Below, piece by piece: positions 1 through 9,559 of a stretch of 64,000 nt of DNA. This stretch comes from Christiangramia sp. OXR-203. GTDB lineage: Bacteria; Bacteroidota; Bacteroidia; Flavobacteriales; Flavobacteriaceae. Positions within the stretch are counted from its first letter, which is position 1. Each line of letters begins with the position of its first letter. The notes below the pieces were generated by a model that made no database searches, was not told the DNA's origin, and saw only the letters and a list, made by a program, of their open reading frames with translations. A program made the translations under genes and the position numbers. Location of the stretch: NCBI RefSeq assembly GCF_034372165.1, contig NZ_CP139698.1:806001-870000 (forward strand), in the 5' to 3' direction.

Positions 1-1618
1 TTTTATTTTCATTCTTAACATTACGCTTCTGTACAATTTCAGAAACGATCTCTTCATAATTCTTCATCTGCTTTTCGGACTTCTTTTCTTCCATTTGCTC
101 AAGATCTTCCTTCAGTCCTTTGTATAAAGAATAGCACATGACCATAAGAATAATGGCGAAGGGAAGCCCGGTGACAATGGTTGCGGTCTGTAATGCCTGC
201 AAACCACCTCCAATAAGAAGCACGGCTGCCACAGCACCTTCAGTCACTGCCCAGAAAATTCTTTGTCCTACCGGAGCATCTATTTTTCCACCGGTGGTTA
301 AACTATCGATCACCAATGATCCAGAATCTGAAGACGTGATAAAGAAACCTGCAATAAGTAAAATCGCGACTACATTAATTACCATGGATAATGGGTAGTC
401 CTGGAAAAATACAAATAGGGCAGTAGCAATATCTGCATTCACTGCTTCGCTTAAAACATTATTACCAGACATGATCTGTTCAATAGCTACACTTCCAAAG
501 GCTGACATCCAGAAGAAGGTGACAATTGCCGGTACCAGTAACACACCTAGAATGAACTCGCGAATCGTTCTACCTTTAGAAATTCTGGCGATGAACATTC
601 CTACGAAAGGAGACCATCCAATCCACCAACCCCAGTAGAACACGGTCCAGTCATTTTGCCATGTTCCATTGGTATAGGTTTCACTCCACGTGGAAATTTC
701 AAGGAAGTTATATAAGTAGCTTCCTGTGTTCTCTACAAAACTTCTGAATATAAATAATGTAGGTCCTAATATAAGTGCAAGTACTAACAGAACGACCGCA
801 ATTCTCATATTCCATTCACTCAGAATTTTTACTCCTTTATCCACGCCCAGAACTACGGAAGTAGTGGCGATTAATGTAACTATACCTATTATTATAACCT
901 GAGTAGTAATGCCATCTGGTAGTCCAAATACGTGGTTTAAACCTGATGCGATCTGCTGTACTCCAAAACCTAGCGAGGTCGCCAGGCCAAATAAAGTGGC
1001 GAGAACAGCGAAAATATCGATCACATCCCCAATTCTACCATAGATCCTGTCTCCAAGAAATGGATAGAAAATAGATCTAATGGTAAGTGGTAATCCACGA
1101 GAATAAGTGAAATAAGCCAGCGATAAACCTACAAGTGCATAAACTGCCCAGGCATGGAATCCCCAGTGCAAAAACGTAAAGTTCATCGCTTCCTGTGCTG
1201 CGGCGGCAGTCCCCGCTACTTCAGTAGGCGGACTATTAAAGTGCATCACAGGTTCACCTACTCCAAAGAAAAGAAGTCCAATTCCCATCCCTGCGCTAAA
1301 TAACATAGCAAACCAGGAACCGGTTTTAAATTCTGGTTTCGCGCCCTGTCCACCAATTCTCATATTTCCAAACTTTGATGCTGCCAGATAAATAAGGAAC
1401 ACCAGGAAAATATTAATGGAAAGAATAAAAAACCAGTCGGCATTTTCAGCAACTCCAAGCTGGAGATCACTGAAAAAACTTTCTGCTTGTTTATTGAAAA
1501 TAAGCGTGAGCGTAATAATTGCAATAATAATAGCGGTAGAAGTAAAAAATACCGGACCGTTCACTTCAAGTCCAAATATTGATTTCTTTTCGTCGCTTCT
1601 GGTAACTTTTTTAGCCAT
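1..1618 (-). CDS. BCCT-family betaine/choline/carnitine transporter (3' end outside window)
   Basis: About 539 codons are visible, starting MAKKVTRSDEKK and running off the left edge in a charged cytoplasmic tail (…YEEIVSEIVQKRNV…), so little should be missing. Family hallmarks seen: the glycine-rich MGIGLLFFGVGEP stretch near residue 110, WGWWIGWSPFVGMFIARISKG near residue 325 (the aromatic substrate box and following loop), FFWMSAFGSVAIEQ, and ITSSDSGSLVIDSL. The family imports quaternary ammonium compatible solutes (glycine betaine, choline, carnitine) with Na+ or H+ across the inner membrane. It starts 18 nt after the stop of the second porin, so the porins and this permease are probably cotranscribed. 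Exact substrate cannot be read from sequence. Confidence 0.93.
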   Translation of the reverse strand, partial: MAKKVTRSDEKKSIFGLEVNGPVFFTSTAIIIAIITLTLIFNKQAESFFSDLQLGVAENADWFFILSINIFLVFLIYLAASKFGNMRIGGQGAKPEFKTGSWFAMLFSAGMGIGLLFFGVGEPVMHFNSPPTEVAGTAAAAQEAMNFTFLHWGFHAWAVYALVGLSLAYFTYSRGLPLTIRSIFYPFLGDRIYGRIGDVIDIFAVLATLFGLATSLGFGVQQIASGLNHVFGLPDGITTQVIIIGIVTLIATTSVVLGVDKGVKILSEWNMRIAVVLLVLALILGPTLFIFRSFVENTGSYLYNFLEISTWSETYTNGTWQNDWTVFYWGWWIGWSPFVGMFIARISKGRTIREFILGVLLVPAIVTFFWMSAFGSVAIEQIMSGNNVLSEAVNADIATALFVFFQDYPLSMVINVVAILLIAGFFITSSDSGSLVIDSLTTGGKIDAPVGQRIFWAVTEGAVAAVLLIGGGLQALQTATIVTGLPFAIILMVMCYSLYKGLKEDLEQMEEKKSEKQMKNYEEIVSEIVQKRNVKNENK

Positions 1619-1636
1619 AAATTAATTTAAGTCTGA

Positions 1637-2776
1637 TTAAAAGTAATATCCTATGTTAATATTAAATCGGGCTTCCCATTTTGCATCGGGACTCCCTGTG
1701 GAAAAGTCATCTACAAAATTTCCTCCCAGCCAGGATTGATTATAACCGGCGGCGTAATCTACATACGTATAGACCTGTCCTGCGGTGATAAGCATTCCTG
1801 TAACATTCATAAATGAATCTTCAAAACTATCTACTTTTTTATCCTGGTATCCAAAATCATTATAGAACTGGATATTGCTAATGGGTCCAAGTTCTACCGG
1901 AATGCTTTTAGAAACCGCAATCGTGTAAATATTAAAGTCTGATGCTACTTCATAAGGAAAGCCGTAGGCTCCCATTTTGATGATCTCTCTAGATTCACCT
2001 GGTAAATTTTCAGGATCATGGTCTATGTTCATCGCCTGTAGCTTCAGGTTCCAGTTCTTATAGAACATTTCGTAATGTAAAGCTAACCCGTAATGAGATC
2101 CTGTTTTTTCTGTGTCAAGATTATATAAACCTCCATATTGAACGGAAGTTCCCAGTCTATTCTTGATGGAATCACCTAATTTATAGATTAGCTTTCCGTT
2201 GAATTGATTTACCTCTTTATTTCTACCAACTACATCATAAGAATATCTATCTGGAGAAACTTCAGAAGTTCCACCAAAACGTAATTCTTCAGCATTTTTA
2301 AAGAAAGCCAGATTATATTCGAACTTATCATCAATATGAACATATTTCACTCCCATGTCGTGGTCGTCTTCTAATCCGAAGTAATAGGTAAGGTTGAAAA
2401 ACCAGTTGTGAGAATTATATTGCTGTATTCCGAAGGGAACCTGTGTTAATCCAACCTGAATTTCCTCTTTTTCATTAAAACGGTATCCAAGCCAACCTTG
2501 CTTCAGAAAACCTCCACCAAAGGACCGGGAATACAATCTATATTCAGCATCCACATAAATTCCCTGGTAAGATCCGTTTACGTTAACTCGGAACATGTCA
2601 TACCCAAAATCACCACCACGGTCTTTCTGTCCTTCTTTCCATGAGGATAGATTATAATTAAATCTAAGCGCACCTCCAATCTTCAATTCCGGATCTTCCT
2701 GAGCATAAAATAGCTCGCTGCTTAGGAATGCAAATAGCATCATGAATAGAAAGCTCGAAGAAGTAGTTTTTAACAT
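1637..2776 (-). CDS. Outer-membrane porin, copy B of a tandem pair
   Basis: 379 aa with a signal peptide ending around ELFYAQ and a C-terminal aromatic residue (IGYYF) typical of beta-barrel outer-membrane proteins. The sequence has alternating polar/apolar strands and resembles phosphate-selective porin O/P-type barrels, but I cannot assign a substrate. It is clearly paralogous to the upstream gene at 2815-3951: they share the N-terminal block starting IGGALRFNYNLSSWKEGQ, the YQGIYVDAEYR strand and the final WEARFNINIGYYF. The gap to the upstream porin is 38 nt and to the downstream BCCT transporter 18 nt. A role in bringing quaternary amines across the outer membrane is an inference from this order only. 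Confidence 0.85.
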   Translation of the reverse strand: MLKTTSSSFLFMMLFAFLSSELFYAQEDPELKIGGALRFNYNLSSWKEGQKDRGGDFGYDMFRVNVNGSYQGIYVDAEYRLYSRSFGGGFLKQGWLGYRFNEKEEIQVGLTQVPFGIQQYNSHNWFFNLTYYFGLEDDHDMGVKYVHIDDKFEYNLAFFKNAEELRFGGTSEVSPDRYSYDVVGRNKEVNQFNGKLIYKLGDSIKNRLGTSVQYGGLYNLDTEKTGSHYGLALHYEMFYKNWNLKLQAMNIDHDPENLPGESREIIKMGAYGFPYEVASDFNIYTIAVSKSIPVELGPISNIQFYNDFGYQDKKVDSFEDSFMNVTGMLITAGQVYTYVDYAAGYNQSWLGGNFVDDFSTGSPDAKWEARFNINIGYYF

Positions 2777-2814
2777 TCTGTAATGGTTATATCTTAATAG
2801 TTAATTCTGATATT

Positions 2815-3951
2815 CTAGAAGTAATATCCAATGTTGATATTGAATCGCGCTTCCCATTTAGCATCAGGATCTCCAACCCCAAAATCATCGACGAAATTTC
2901 CTCCCAGCCACGAATGATTGTAACCTGCGGCGTAGTCAACAAAGCAATAAATAGGACCGGAGCTGAATAATACACCTGTGACATTCATAAAGGAATCTGT
3001 GAAACCTTTTTCTCTTTTATCCATGAAGCCGAAATCATTATAAATTTCCAGGTGTTTAAAAAGCTTTGTGTCGATGTCTATATATCTGGAAATCCCGAGA
3101 GTGTAGATCTCGAATTTGGCTGCAGTATCATAAGGGACACCATAAGCTCCAAGTAATAGCTTATTTCTTGGTTCACCGGGTGCATTAATCGGATTGAATC
3201 CGGCAGTTAAAATTTGCGTTTTTATAAGCCAGTCTTCAGTATGATACTGGTGATGGATCGCAAAGGCATACCGGTCACCAATTTCTTCGGTATCCAGATT
3301 ATAGATGCCACCATATTTTGCAGAAGCACCAACCCGGTGTGTTTTGTTACCTAAAGGTTTCCAGATGAATTTACCATTTACCTGGTTGATCTCTTTATTT
3401 CTACCAACGATGTCATAAGAATACCTGTTTGAAGAATTTTCAGAATTACTTCCAAATCGCAATTCTTCAGAATTTTTGAAGAATCCAAGATGATACTCAT
3501 AGTCATCATTCTCATAGGTATAGGTGATTCCCATATCGTAATCATCTTCCAGACCCACATAATATGGTAGATTCAGAAAGAAGTTGTTGGAATTATAGCG
3601 TTCGATTCCAAAAGGAACTTTAGCAAGACCTGCTTCTATCTTACTATTTTCATTCAATTCATAGCCAACGACTCCGTGTTTCAGGAAATCTCCTCCGAAG
3701 GCTTCAGAATAAAATCTGTATTCAGCGTCCACATAAATTCCCTGATATGCTCCATTGACATTTAATCTGAAAAGGTCATATCCAAAATCTCCGCCTCGAT
3801 CTTTCTGTCCTTCTTTCCAGGAAGAGAGGTTGTAATTAAAGCGTAATGCCCCACCAATATCAACTTCAAGTTTTTCCTGTGAATAACCTGAGCTGAAAAA
3901 ACATAAGGTAAGTGCTACCAGCAAACTCTGATAGAATTTCGTGTAAACCAT
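2815..3951 (-). CDS. Outer-membrane porin, copy A of a tandem pair
   Basis: 378 aa, signal peptide ending FFSSGYSQ, mature barrel with C-terminal F. It is the first gene of the apparent porin-porin-BCCT operon. Similarity with the next gene runs over the full length, with the most divergence in stretches that would be surface loops (for example SNSENSSNRYS against TSEVSPDRYS). This is a local tandem duplication followed by loop divergence. No canonical TAnnTTTG box was found immediately upstream; the 100-nt gap to kdsA contains the kdsA terminator. Confidence 0.85.
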   Translation of the reverse strand: MVYTKFYQSLLVALTLCFFSSGYSQEKLEVDIGGALRFNYNLSSWKEGQKDRGGDFGYDLFRLNVNGAYQGIYVDAEYRFYSEAFGGDFLKHGVVGYELNENSKIEAGLAKVPFGIERYNSNNFFLNLPYYVGLEDDYDMGITYTYENDDYEYHLGFFKNSEELRFGSNSENSSNRYSYDIVGRNKEINQVNGKFIWKPLGNKTHRVGASAKYGGIYNLDTEEIGDRYAFAIHHQYHTEDWLIKTQILTAGFNPINAPGEPRNKLLLGAYGVPYDTAAKFEIYTLGISRYIDIDTKLFKHLEIYNDFGFMDKREKGFTDSFMNVTGVLFSSGPIYCFVDYAAGYNHSWLGGNFVDDFGVGDPDAKWEARFNINIGYYF

Positions 3952-4013
3952 TGATCTATATTTATTAGGCTATCCTAAGTTACAGGAATATCTGAAGATT
4001 TTCCGCTTATGAT

Positions 4014-4045
4014 TTAAAAAAAAGAAACCGCTGTAGGGCGGTTTT
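4014..4045 (-). terminator. Rho-independent terminator of kdsA
   Basis: On the minus strand an AAACCGC/GCGGTTT stem with a 6-nt loop is followed by a run of eight T residues; it lies just after the kdsA stop codon. Confidence 0.75.
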
Positions 4046-4052
4046 CAAAGTT

Positions 4053-4871
4053 TTAGAATGAATTAATGGTTTTTCGAATACTTACCAGATTGCTCAAAAG
4101 ATTCTCCAGGTAAGCCAGATCAAGCATATTCGCACCATCGCTTTTTGCATTTGCAGGATCAAAATGAGTTTCGATGAAAAGTCCGTCAACATGATTCACC
4201 ACTCCGGCACGAGCGATCGTTTCGATCATATCTGGTCGGCCTCCGGTTACACCACTGGTTTGATTTGGTTGTTGTAAGGAATGGGTAACATCAAGAACTG
4301 TTGGAGCAAATTCTCTCATGGTAGGAATTCCTCGAAAATCCACGATCATATCCTGATAACCGAACATGGTTCCACGATCTGTGACCATCACCTGCCCATT
4401 ATTACAATCGGTTACCTTGGTAACGGCATGCTTCATGGATTCCGGACTCATAAACTGTCCTTTCTTTAAGTTCACCACTTTGCCGGTTTCTGCCGCTGCA
4501 ACTACCAGATCTGTCTGTCTAACCAGAAATGCAGGAATTTGTAGTACATCCACATATTCTGCAGCCATCTGGGCATCGCTTACTTCGTGAATATCGGTAA
4601 CTGTAGGGATCTCAAAAGTTTCAGAAACCTTGCGTAAGATCTTCAAAGCCTTCTCATCTCCAATTCCGGTAAAACTATCTATTCGACTCCGGTTTGCCTT
4701 TTTAAAAGAACCTTTAAATATATAAGGGATCTCCAGTTTAGAAGTGATCTCCACCACCTTTTCGGCAATTCGTAAAGCCATTTCTTCTCCTTCGATCGCA
4801 CACGGACCTGCAAGTAGAAAGAAATTGTTAGAATCACTATGTTTTATCTGCGGAATTTTACTCAGTTCCAT
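4053..4871 (-). CDS. kdsA: 3-deoxy-8-phosphooctulonate synthase
   Basis: Condenses phosphoenolpyruvate and arabinose 5-phosphate to KDO 8-phosphate for lipopolysaccharide inner core, in the cytoplasm. 272 aa from the chosen start MELSKIPQ. Motifs: LLAGPCAIEGEEMA near the N-terminus, FKGSFKKANRSRIDSF, VLQIPAFLVRQTDL, NLKKGQFMSPESM and VTDRGTMFGYQ. The frame is open to 4943, but that upstream part contains the promoter box TATCTTTG (4887-4894) and would give an unusual N-terminal extension, so the start at 4871 is preferred. Divergent from the DinB gene. Confidence 0.95.
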   Translation of the reverse strand: MELSKIPQIKHSDSNNFFLLAGPCAIEGEEMALRIAEKVVEITSKLEIPYIFKGSFKKANRSRIDSFTGIGDEKALKILRKVSETFEIPTVTDIHEVSDAQMAAEYVDVLQIPAFLVRQTDLVVAAAETGKVVNLKKGQFMSPESMKHAVTKVTDCNNGQVMVTDRGTMFGYQDMIVDFRGIPTMREFAPTVLDVTHSLQQPNQTSGVTGGRPDMIETIARAGVVNHVDGLFIETHFDPANAKSDGANMLDLAYLENLLSNLVSIRKTINSF

Positions 4872-4886
4872 TTCGTTGGTTTTTTG

Positions 4887-4915
4887 CAAAGATAGTTCAA
4901 TTAATTCCGCATCAA
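4887..4915 (-). promoter_or_regulatory. Bacteroidetes-type promoter of kdsA
   Basis: Read on the minus strand: TTG (4913-4915), an 18-nt spacer, then TATCTTTG (4887-4894), matching the -33/-7 consensus TTG…TAnnTTTG. It leaves a leader of only about 10 nt before the ATG at 4871. Confidence 0.75.
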
Positions 4916-4995
4916 AAAATTGGGAGAACCCGATTTTGCTCAATCTTAGCCGGAAAAGCTTTAATTTAGAAAGAATTAACTATTAAATTAAGCAT

Positions 4996-5481
4996 ATGAA
5001 GATCCATGAATTTCTCATTCCGCAGTTAAAACAGGAAACGGCACTTACACTAAAATTTCTTAAGCGCATTCCAGAAGATAAAATGAACTGGAAACCTCAT
5101 GACAAATCTATGAGCATCAATGCGCTCGCAAACCATCTAGCGGAAATCCCGACCTGGATTAGCGGTACTATGGATCATGGCAGTATGGATCTTTCAGGAT
5201 ATAAAGCACCTTCAGAATCTACCGTTTCAGAAATCATCGCGACCCTTCAGCAAAATTCCGAAGAAGCTATAAAAGCTTTACAGAAACCAGACGAAGCTTA
5301 TCAGGAGAACTGGAAAATGACCAAGGATGGTGCGACTTTGATGGAGATGCCAAAGTTTAATGTGTTGCAAACTATCGTGATGAATCAATTCCCGCATCAC
5401 AGGGCGCAACTGGGTGTTTATTTTCGACTACTAGACTTGCCGGTACCATCCACATATGGACCTTCTGCAGATGAGCAGTAA
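4996..5481 (+). CDS. DinB-family protein
   Basis: 161 aa, predicted four-helix bundle of the DinB/DUF664 superfamily, which holds a metal with a His triad. Candidate ligands seen are His47 (ANHLAE) and the His134-His135 pair (FPHHRAQLG), the usual positions. Family members include metal-dependent thiol transferases and hydrolases; the substrate here is unknown. Single gene, divergent from kdsA and upstream of typA with about 185 nt between them. A second, different DinB-superfamily gene is at 19545. Confidence 0.82.
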   Translation: MKIHEFLIPQLKQETALTLKFLKRIPEDKMNWKPHDKSMSINALANHLAEIPTWISGTMDHGSMDLSGYKAPSESTVSEIIATLQQNSEEAIKALQKPDEAYQENWKMTKDGATLMEMPKFNVLQTIVMNQFPHHRAQLGVYFRLLDLPVPSTYGPSADEQ

Positions 5482-5666
5482 ACTGAATGAATTTTGCCTG
5501 AAATTGTCATTTCTGGAATATTTATGCTTTTTCCATATTTCAGAAGAAGAAATTCAGAATAGTATACTGATTAAAATAATTGATAATCAGCAAATTAAAA
5601 TCTTCTAAAGATACGATGTATTCGCGAAAAATAGACGTACATTTGCAGCCTTAAAAATAAGGCTTC

Positions 5667-7469
5667 ATGACAGCTATTAGAAATATCGCGATTATCGCAC
5701 ACGTTGACCACGGTAAGACGACCCTGGTTGATAAAATAATGTATCACTGTGAATTGTTCCGTGATAACCAATCTACAGGTGATCTTATCCTGGATAACAA
5801 TGATCTTGAAAGAGAACGTGGAATCACGATTACTTCCAAGAACGTTTCTGTTGTTTATAAAGACACGAAGATCAATATCATTGATACTCCTGGTCACGCC
5901 GATTTTGGTGGTGAGGTAGAACGTGTTTTAAACATGGCAGATGGTGTTCTTCTATTAGTAGATGCCTTTGAAGGTCCTATGCCACAGACAAGATTCGTTT
6001 TGCAAAAAGCGATCGATCTTGGTTTAAAACCTTGCGTGGTTGTAAACAAAGTGGACAAAGAAAATTGTACTCCGGAGGAAGTTCATGAGAAAGTTTTTGA
6101 TCTAATGTTCGAACTTGGTGCTGAAGAGTGGCAGTTGGATTTCCCAACGGTTTACGGATCTGCCAAGAACAACTGGATGAGTGACGACTGGAGAAATGAA
6201 ACTGAAAATATCGAGCCGCTGCTTGATATGGTAATGGAACATATTCCTGCACCTAAAGTAGATCTTGAAGGTTCTCCTCAAATGTTGATCACTTCTCTGG
6301 ATTTCTCTTCATTTACAGGTCGTATTGCGATTGGTAGATTGCAAAGAGGAACTTTGAAAGAAGGTCAGCAGGTTTCTTTAGTGAAGCGTGATGGAAGCAT
6401 TAAAAAAACAAGAATTAAAGAATTACATACTTTCGAAGGTTTAGGCCGTAGAAAGATCGAAGAAGTGCAGGCCGGTGATATTTGTGCTATCGTTGGACTG
6501 GAAGGATTTGAAATTGGTGATACTGTTGCTGATCTTGAAAATCCTGAAGGACTTAAGACGATCGCTATCGATGAGCCTACAATGAGTATGCTTTTCACAA
6601 TTAATGATTCTCCTTTCTTCGGAAAAGACGGAAAGTTTGTGACTTCAAGACATATCAAGGAAAGACTTTTCAAGGAACTTGAAAAAAACCTTGCGCTTCG
6701 TGTTCAGGAAACTGATAGTGCAGATAAATTCATGGTTTTTGGTAGAGGTGTACTTCACTTATCTGTTCTTATTGAGACAATGAGACGTGAAGGTTATGAG
6801 TTGCAAATTGGTCAGCCACAGGTAATTATCAAAGAAATTGACGGAGTGAAATGTGAGCCAATTGAAGAGCTTACGATCGATCTTCCGGAAGATGTTTCTG
6901 GAAAAGCCGTGGAAATGGTAACAATGAGAAAAGGAGAGATGCTTTCTATGGAATCAAAAGGAGAGCGAATGAATATTCAATTCCTTATTCCTTCCAGAGG
7001 TATTATTGGTCTTAGAAACCAGTTGCTTACTGCTACTGCAGGTGAGGCGATCATGGCGCACAGATATAAAGAATATCAGCCGCTTAAAGGTGGAATTCCT
7101 GAAAGACAGAACGGATCTTTAGTTTCTATGGAGAAAGGAAAAGCAATTCCTTATTCTATCGATAAACTTCAGGACCGAGGTAAATTCTTCGTAGATCCAG
7201 GAGAGGATATTTACGAAGGTCAGGTAATTGGTGAGAACTCACGTCAGGATGATATGGCGGTGAATATCACTAAAACGAAAAAGCTTTCTAACGTACGATC
7301 TTCAGGAGCAGACGATAAAGCGAAGATCGTTCCTGCGATTAAGTTCTCTTTAGAAGAAGCTTTAGAATATATTCAGAAGGATGAGTATGTTGAGGTTACT
7401 CCACAGCACTTAAGACTTAGAAAGATCTACCTTACTGAAAACGAACGTAAGAGAAATAAGATCGTATAA
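5667..7469 (+). CDS. typA: Ribosome-associated translational GTPase TypA/BipA
   Basis: 600 aa, the normal length. G domain at the N-terminus: [14 protein letters not shown] (G1, about residues 11-24), RERGITI (G2), [12 protein letters not shown] (G3), VVNKVDK (G4). Domain II, an EF-G-like domain with [15 protein letters not shown], and the TypA-specific C-terminal domain ending near the C-terminus follow. It binds the 70S ribosome in an EF-G-like way and is needed under cold or stress conditions in other bacteria. A TACATTTG box (5638-5645) precedes the ATG by about 20 nt, with no clear TTG upstream of it. Confidence 0.97.
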   Translation: MTAIRNIAIIAHVDHGKTTLVDKIMYHCELFRDNQSTGDLILDNNDLERERGITITSKNVSVVYKDTKINIIDTPGHADFGGEVERVLNMADGVLLLVDAFEGPMPQTRFVLQKAIDLGLKPCVVVNKVDKENCTPEEVHEKVFDLMFELGAEEWQLDFPTVYGSAKNNWMSDDWRNETENIEPLLDMVMEHIPAPKVDLEGSPQMLITSLDFSSFTGRIAIGRLQRGTLKEGQQVSLVKRDGSIKKTRIKELHTFEGLGRRKIEEVQAGDICAIVGLEGFEIGDTVADLENPEGLKTIAIDEPTMSMLFTINDSPFFGKDGKFVTSRHIKERLFKELEKNLALRVQETDSADKFMVFGRGVLHLSVLIETMRREGYELQIGQPQVIIKEIDGVKCEPIEELTIDLPEDVSGKAVEMVTMRKGEMLSMESKGERMNIQFLIPSRGIIGLRNQLLTATAGEAIMAHRYKEYQPLKGGIPERQNGSLVSMEKGKAIPYSIDKLQDRGKFFVDPGEDIYEGQVIGENSRQDDMAVNITKTKKLSNVRSSGADDKAKIVPAIKFSLEEALEYIQKDEYVEVTPQHLRLRKIYLTENERKRNKIV

Positions 7470-7489
7470 TCTTATCAACTATATTTTTG

Positions 7490-7516
7490 AAAAGCCTGCC
7501 GTAAGGTGGGCTTTTT
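7490..7516 (+). terminator. Terminator of typA
   Basis: AAAAGCCTGCC pairs with GGTGGGCTTTT (two G-T pairs) around a GTAA loop and ends in T residues. Confidence 0.8.
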
Positions 7517-7610
7517 CATGCAAAATTTTCGCCTGAAGTTTAAAATGAGCTGTCTGCGGGAGTTTTCTGCGAACTATGGAATGCACTAAACTTTATTGTT
7601 TAAAAAACAC

Positions 7611-8516
7611 ATGGATAAATCTGTACTAAAAGGATCAATTCTGGTAGCGCTTGGAGCCTGTAGCTATGGGATGCTTACCACTTTCGTAAAATTAGCCTAT
7701 GAAGATGGTTATACTTCTCATGAAGTTACATTTTCACAAATGGCACTTGGTCTACTGGGGCTTTTACTTATAAATCTTTTTGTACGCAAGAAGGCTAATG
7801 CTGAAACCGGAACATCCAGGAAACGCAGTAAATTGAAATTGATCGCGGCAGGGACAACATTAGGCCTAACCAGTTTTTTCTATTATCTCGCGGTAAAATA
7901 TATACCGGTTTCTATCGGGATCGTGATGTTGATGCAAAGTGTGTGGATGGGTGTTGTACTGGAAGCCATCATGAAACGGAAAAGGCCAGGTACTAAAAAG
8001 ATTCTTGCAGTTGTAGCGATTCTTGCAGGGACGCTACTAGCTACAAATGTTTTCAAGGATTCATTCGAGATAGACTGGAGAGGAATAGGCTGGGGAGTTC
8101 TGGCTGCGATGTCCTACACAGGAACGATCTATTGCTCTAACACAGTTTCTTTGGAAATGCATTCCCTGAAACGAAGTTTATGGATGATGCTAGGTGGTTT
8201 TATCGTAGTAAGTATCATTACGCTGCCGTACCTGATTGTTGAGTTCAATACCAGTATCTTCCTGAACTGGGGATTAGTATTAGCCTTGTTTGGAACTATC
8301 CTGCCTCCATTATTATATACCGCAGGAATGCCGAAAATTGATGTTGGCCTTGGAGCTATAATTTCTTCTATCGAATTGCCTGCTGCTGTTTTAATGGCAT
8401 ATTTTTTACTGAATGAGCAGGTTGATCTAGTACAATGGCTGGGAATTGGTTTGATTTTACTTGCTGTAGTTCAAATGAATTTAAAGAAGAGTCAGCACGC
8501 AAAGGCAACGGAGTAA
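7611..8516 (+). CDS. EamA/DMT-family permease
   Basis: 301 aa from ATG 7611; the frame also reads from a TTG at 7596, which I reject because an ATG is available five codons later. About ten hydrophobic segments in two homologous halves (first half LVALGACSYGMLTTFVKLAY…, second half GIGWGVLAAMSYTGTIYCSN…), the arrangement of drug/metabolite transporters of the EamA type. The second half ends LPAAVLMAYFLLNEQVDLVQWLGIGLI, the typical conserved end. Probably a metabolite or amino-acid exporter in the inner membrane; substrate unknown. Monocistronic after the typA terminator. Confidence 0.88.
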   Translation: MDKSVLKGSILVALGACSYGMLTTFVKLAYEDGYTSHEVTFSQMALGLLGLLLINLFVRKKANAETGTSRKRSKLKLIAAGTTLGLTSFFYYLAVKYIPVSIGIVMLMQSVWMGVVLEAIMKRKRPGTKKILAVVAILAGTLLATNVFKDSFEIDWRGIGWGVLAAMSYTGTIYCSNTVSLEMHSLKRSLWMMLGGFIVVSIITLPYLIVEFNTSIFLNWGLVLALFGTILPPLLYTAGMPKIDVGLGAIISSIELPAAVLMAYFLLNEQVDLVQWLGIGLILLAVVQMNLKKSQHAKATE

Positions 8517-8601
8517 TCTTTCTTCGGAATTAAATAAAAATCTTCTTTTTCTCCTGAAGTTTTTGAAATTAGCAAGATTTCGAAATATTGCCGAAAGAGA
8601 T

Positions 8602-9348
8602 TTACCTCGCGTATTTCAGATATGCTGCGAGTGCTGCACCCAGAATACCGGAATCATTTCGAAGTTCAGCGGGGATCAGAGGGACTGCGATCTTTAGGTG
8701 ATCTTTGAACTTATCCCAGTCATTTGAAATTCCGCCACCAATAATAATCGTGTCTGGATTAAGGATCTTTTCGACGTATTCCAGAAAGGTATTAAATCTT
8801 TCACCCCATTCCTGGTAGCTAAGTCCTTCTTCGGTCTTAATGGAAGAAGCCGCCCACTGCTCAATTTTCTCGAATTCTTTATAAGGGATCTGCCCCAGTT
8901 CAAAATTTGGAATGAGTTCGCCTCGCAGGTATGCACCACTGCCCAGGCCTGTTCCTATGGTAATCATTAAAACAAATCCATCAAGATCTTTTCCTGCACC
9001 AAAATTGATTTCAGCCAGTCCGGCGGCATCCGCGTCGTTGATCACACTAAATTCAAGTCCTGTAGCACTCTCAAATAAACGATCCACATCTTTTTCTACC
9101 CAGTCGGGGTGTAGATTTCCTTCGTGTTGACAAATACCTTTTTTGACTATGGTAGGAAAACCACAGCCTACAGGTCCTTTATGTTTGAAATAAGAAACCA
9201 TTTGAGAAACGGCATTTACAATACCTTCCGGTTTGCGGTCCTTTGGAGTCGGAATTTTGTGAACAGCAGTTTTCAAAGATCCGGTTTGCATGTCTACAAT
9301 GGCTCCTTTTAAACTGGAACCGCCAATATCTATTCCTAAAATATCCAT
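8602..9348 (-). CDS. ROK-family sugar kinase, probably polyphosphate/ATP glucokinase
   Basis: 248 aa. The N-terminal phosphate-binding loop GIDIGGSSLKGAIVD and the second loop ITIGTGLGSGAYLRGELIPNFELGQIPY are those of ROK/ASKHA kinases, with FSVINDADAAGLAEINFGAG as the catalytic Asp region. IDIGGSSLKGAIVDMQTG and the short length resemble polyphosphate glucokinases more than typical ROK kinases, which carry a CXCGXXGC zinc motif that is absent here. Likely reaction: glucose to glucose 6-phosphate. No operon partner. Confidence 0.82.
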   Translation of the reverse strand: MDILGIDIGGSSLKGAIVDMQTGSLKTAVHKIPTPKDRKPEGIVNAVSQMVSYFKHKGPVGCGFPTIVKKGICQHEGNLHPDWVEKDVDRLFESATGLEFSVINDADAAGLAEINFGAGKDLDGFVLMITIGTGLGSGAYLRGELIPNFELGQIPYKEFEKIEQWAASSIKTEEGLSYQEWGERFNTFLEYVEKILNPDTIIIGGGISNDWDKFKDHLKIAVPLIPAELRNDSGILGAALAAYLKYAR

Positions 9349-9510
9349 GAATTTATTTGAGAGGATACAAGTTAATAAAAATGAAGTTTTTACTCAGCTC
9401 TTTCCTGAAAATTATAATCTCTGAAATTCTTATGGACGATGTCTAATTCTGAGTCAGTTGAATTTATGCTCTATATCTTAAATTTGGAGTTGATCTGAAA
9501 TGTAAAAATA

Positions 9511-9535
9511 AAAAAGCCACCCTAAGGTGACTTTT
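9511..9535 (-). terminator. Terminator of the fasciclin gene
   Basis: On the minus strand AAAAGTCACC pairs with GGTGGCTTTT (one A-C mismatch) around a TTAG loop, followed by T residues. Confidence 0.65.
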
Positions 9536-9559
9536 AAAATATGGTAGATTTTATGAGCT

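Noticed and set aside
2787-2984. Small open frame overlapping the end of porin A
   Set aside because: Out-of-frame shadow of the porin; no start signal and no conserved features.
4281-4590. Open frames opposite kdsA
   Set aside because: They mirror the codon pattern of a well-supported enzyme gene on the other strand and have no domain similarity.
7596-7610. TTG start five codons before the EamA ATG
   Set aside because: ATG 7611 is available and the extra residues are not part of the conserved first helix.
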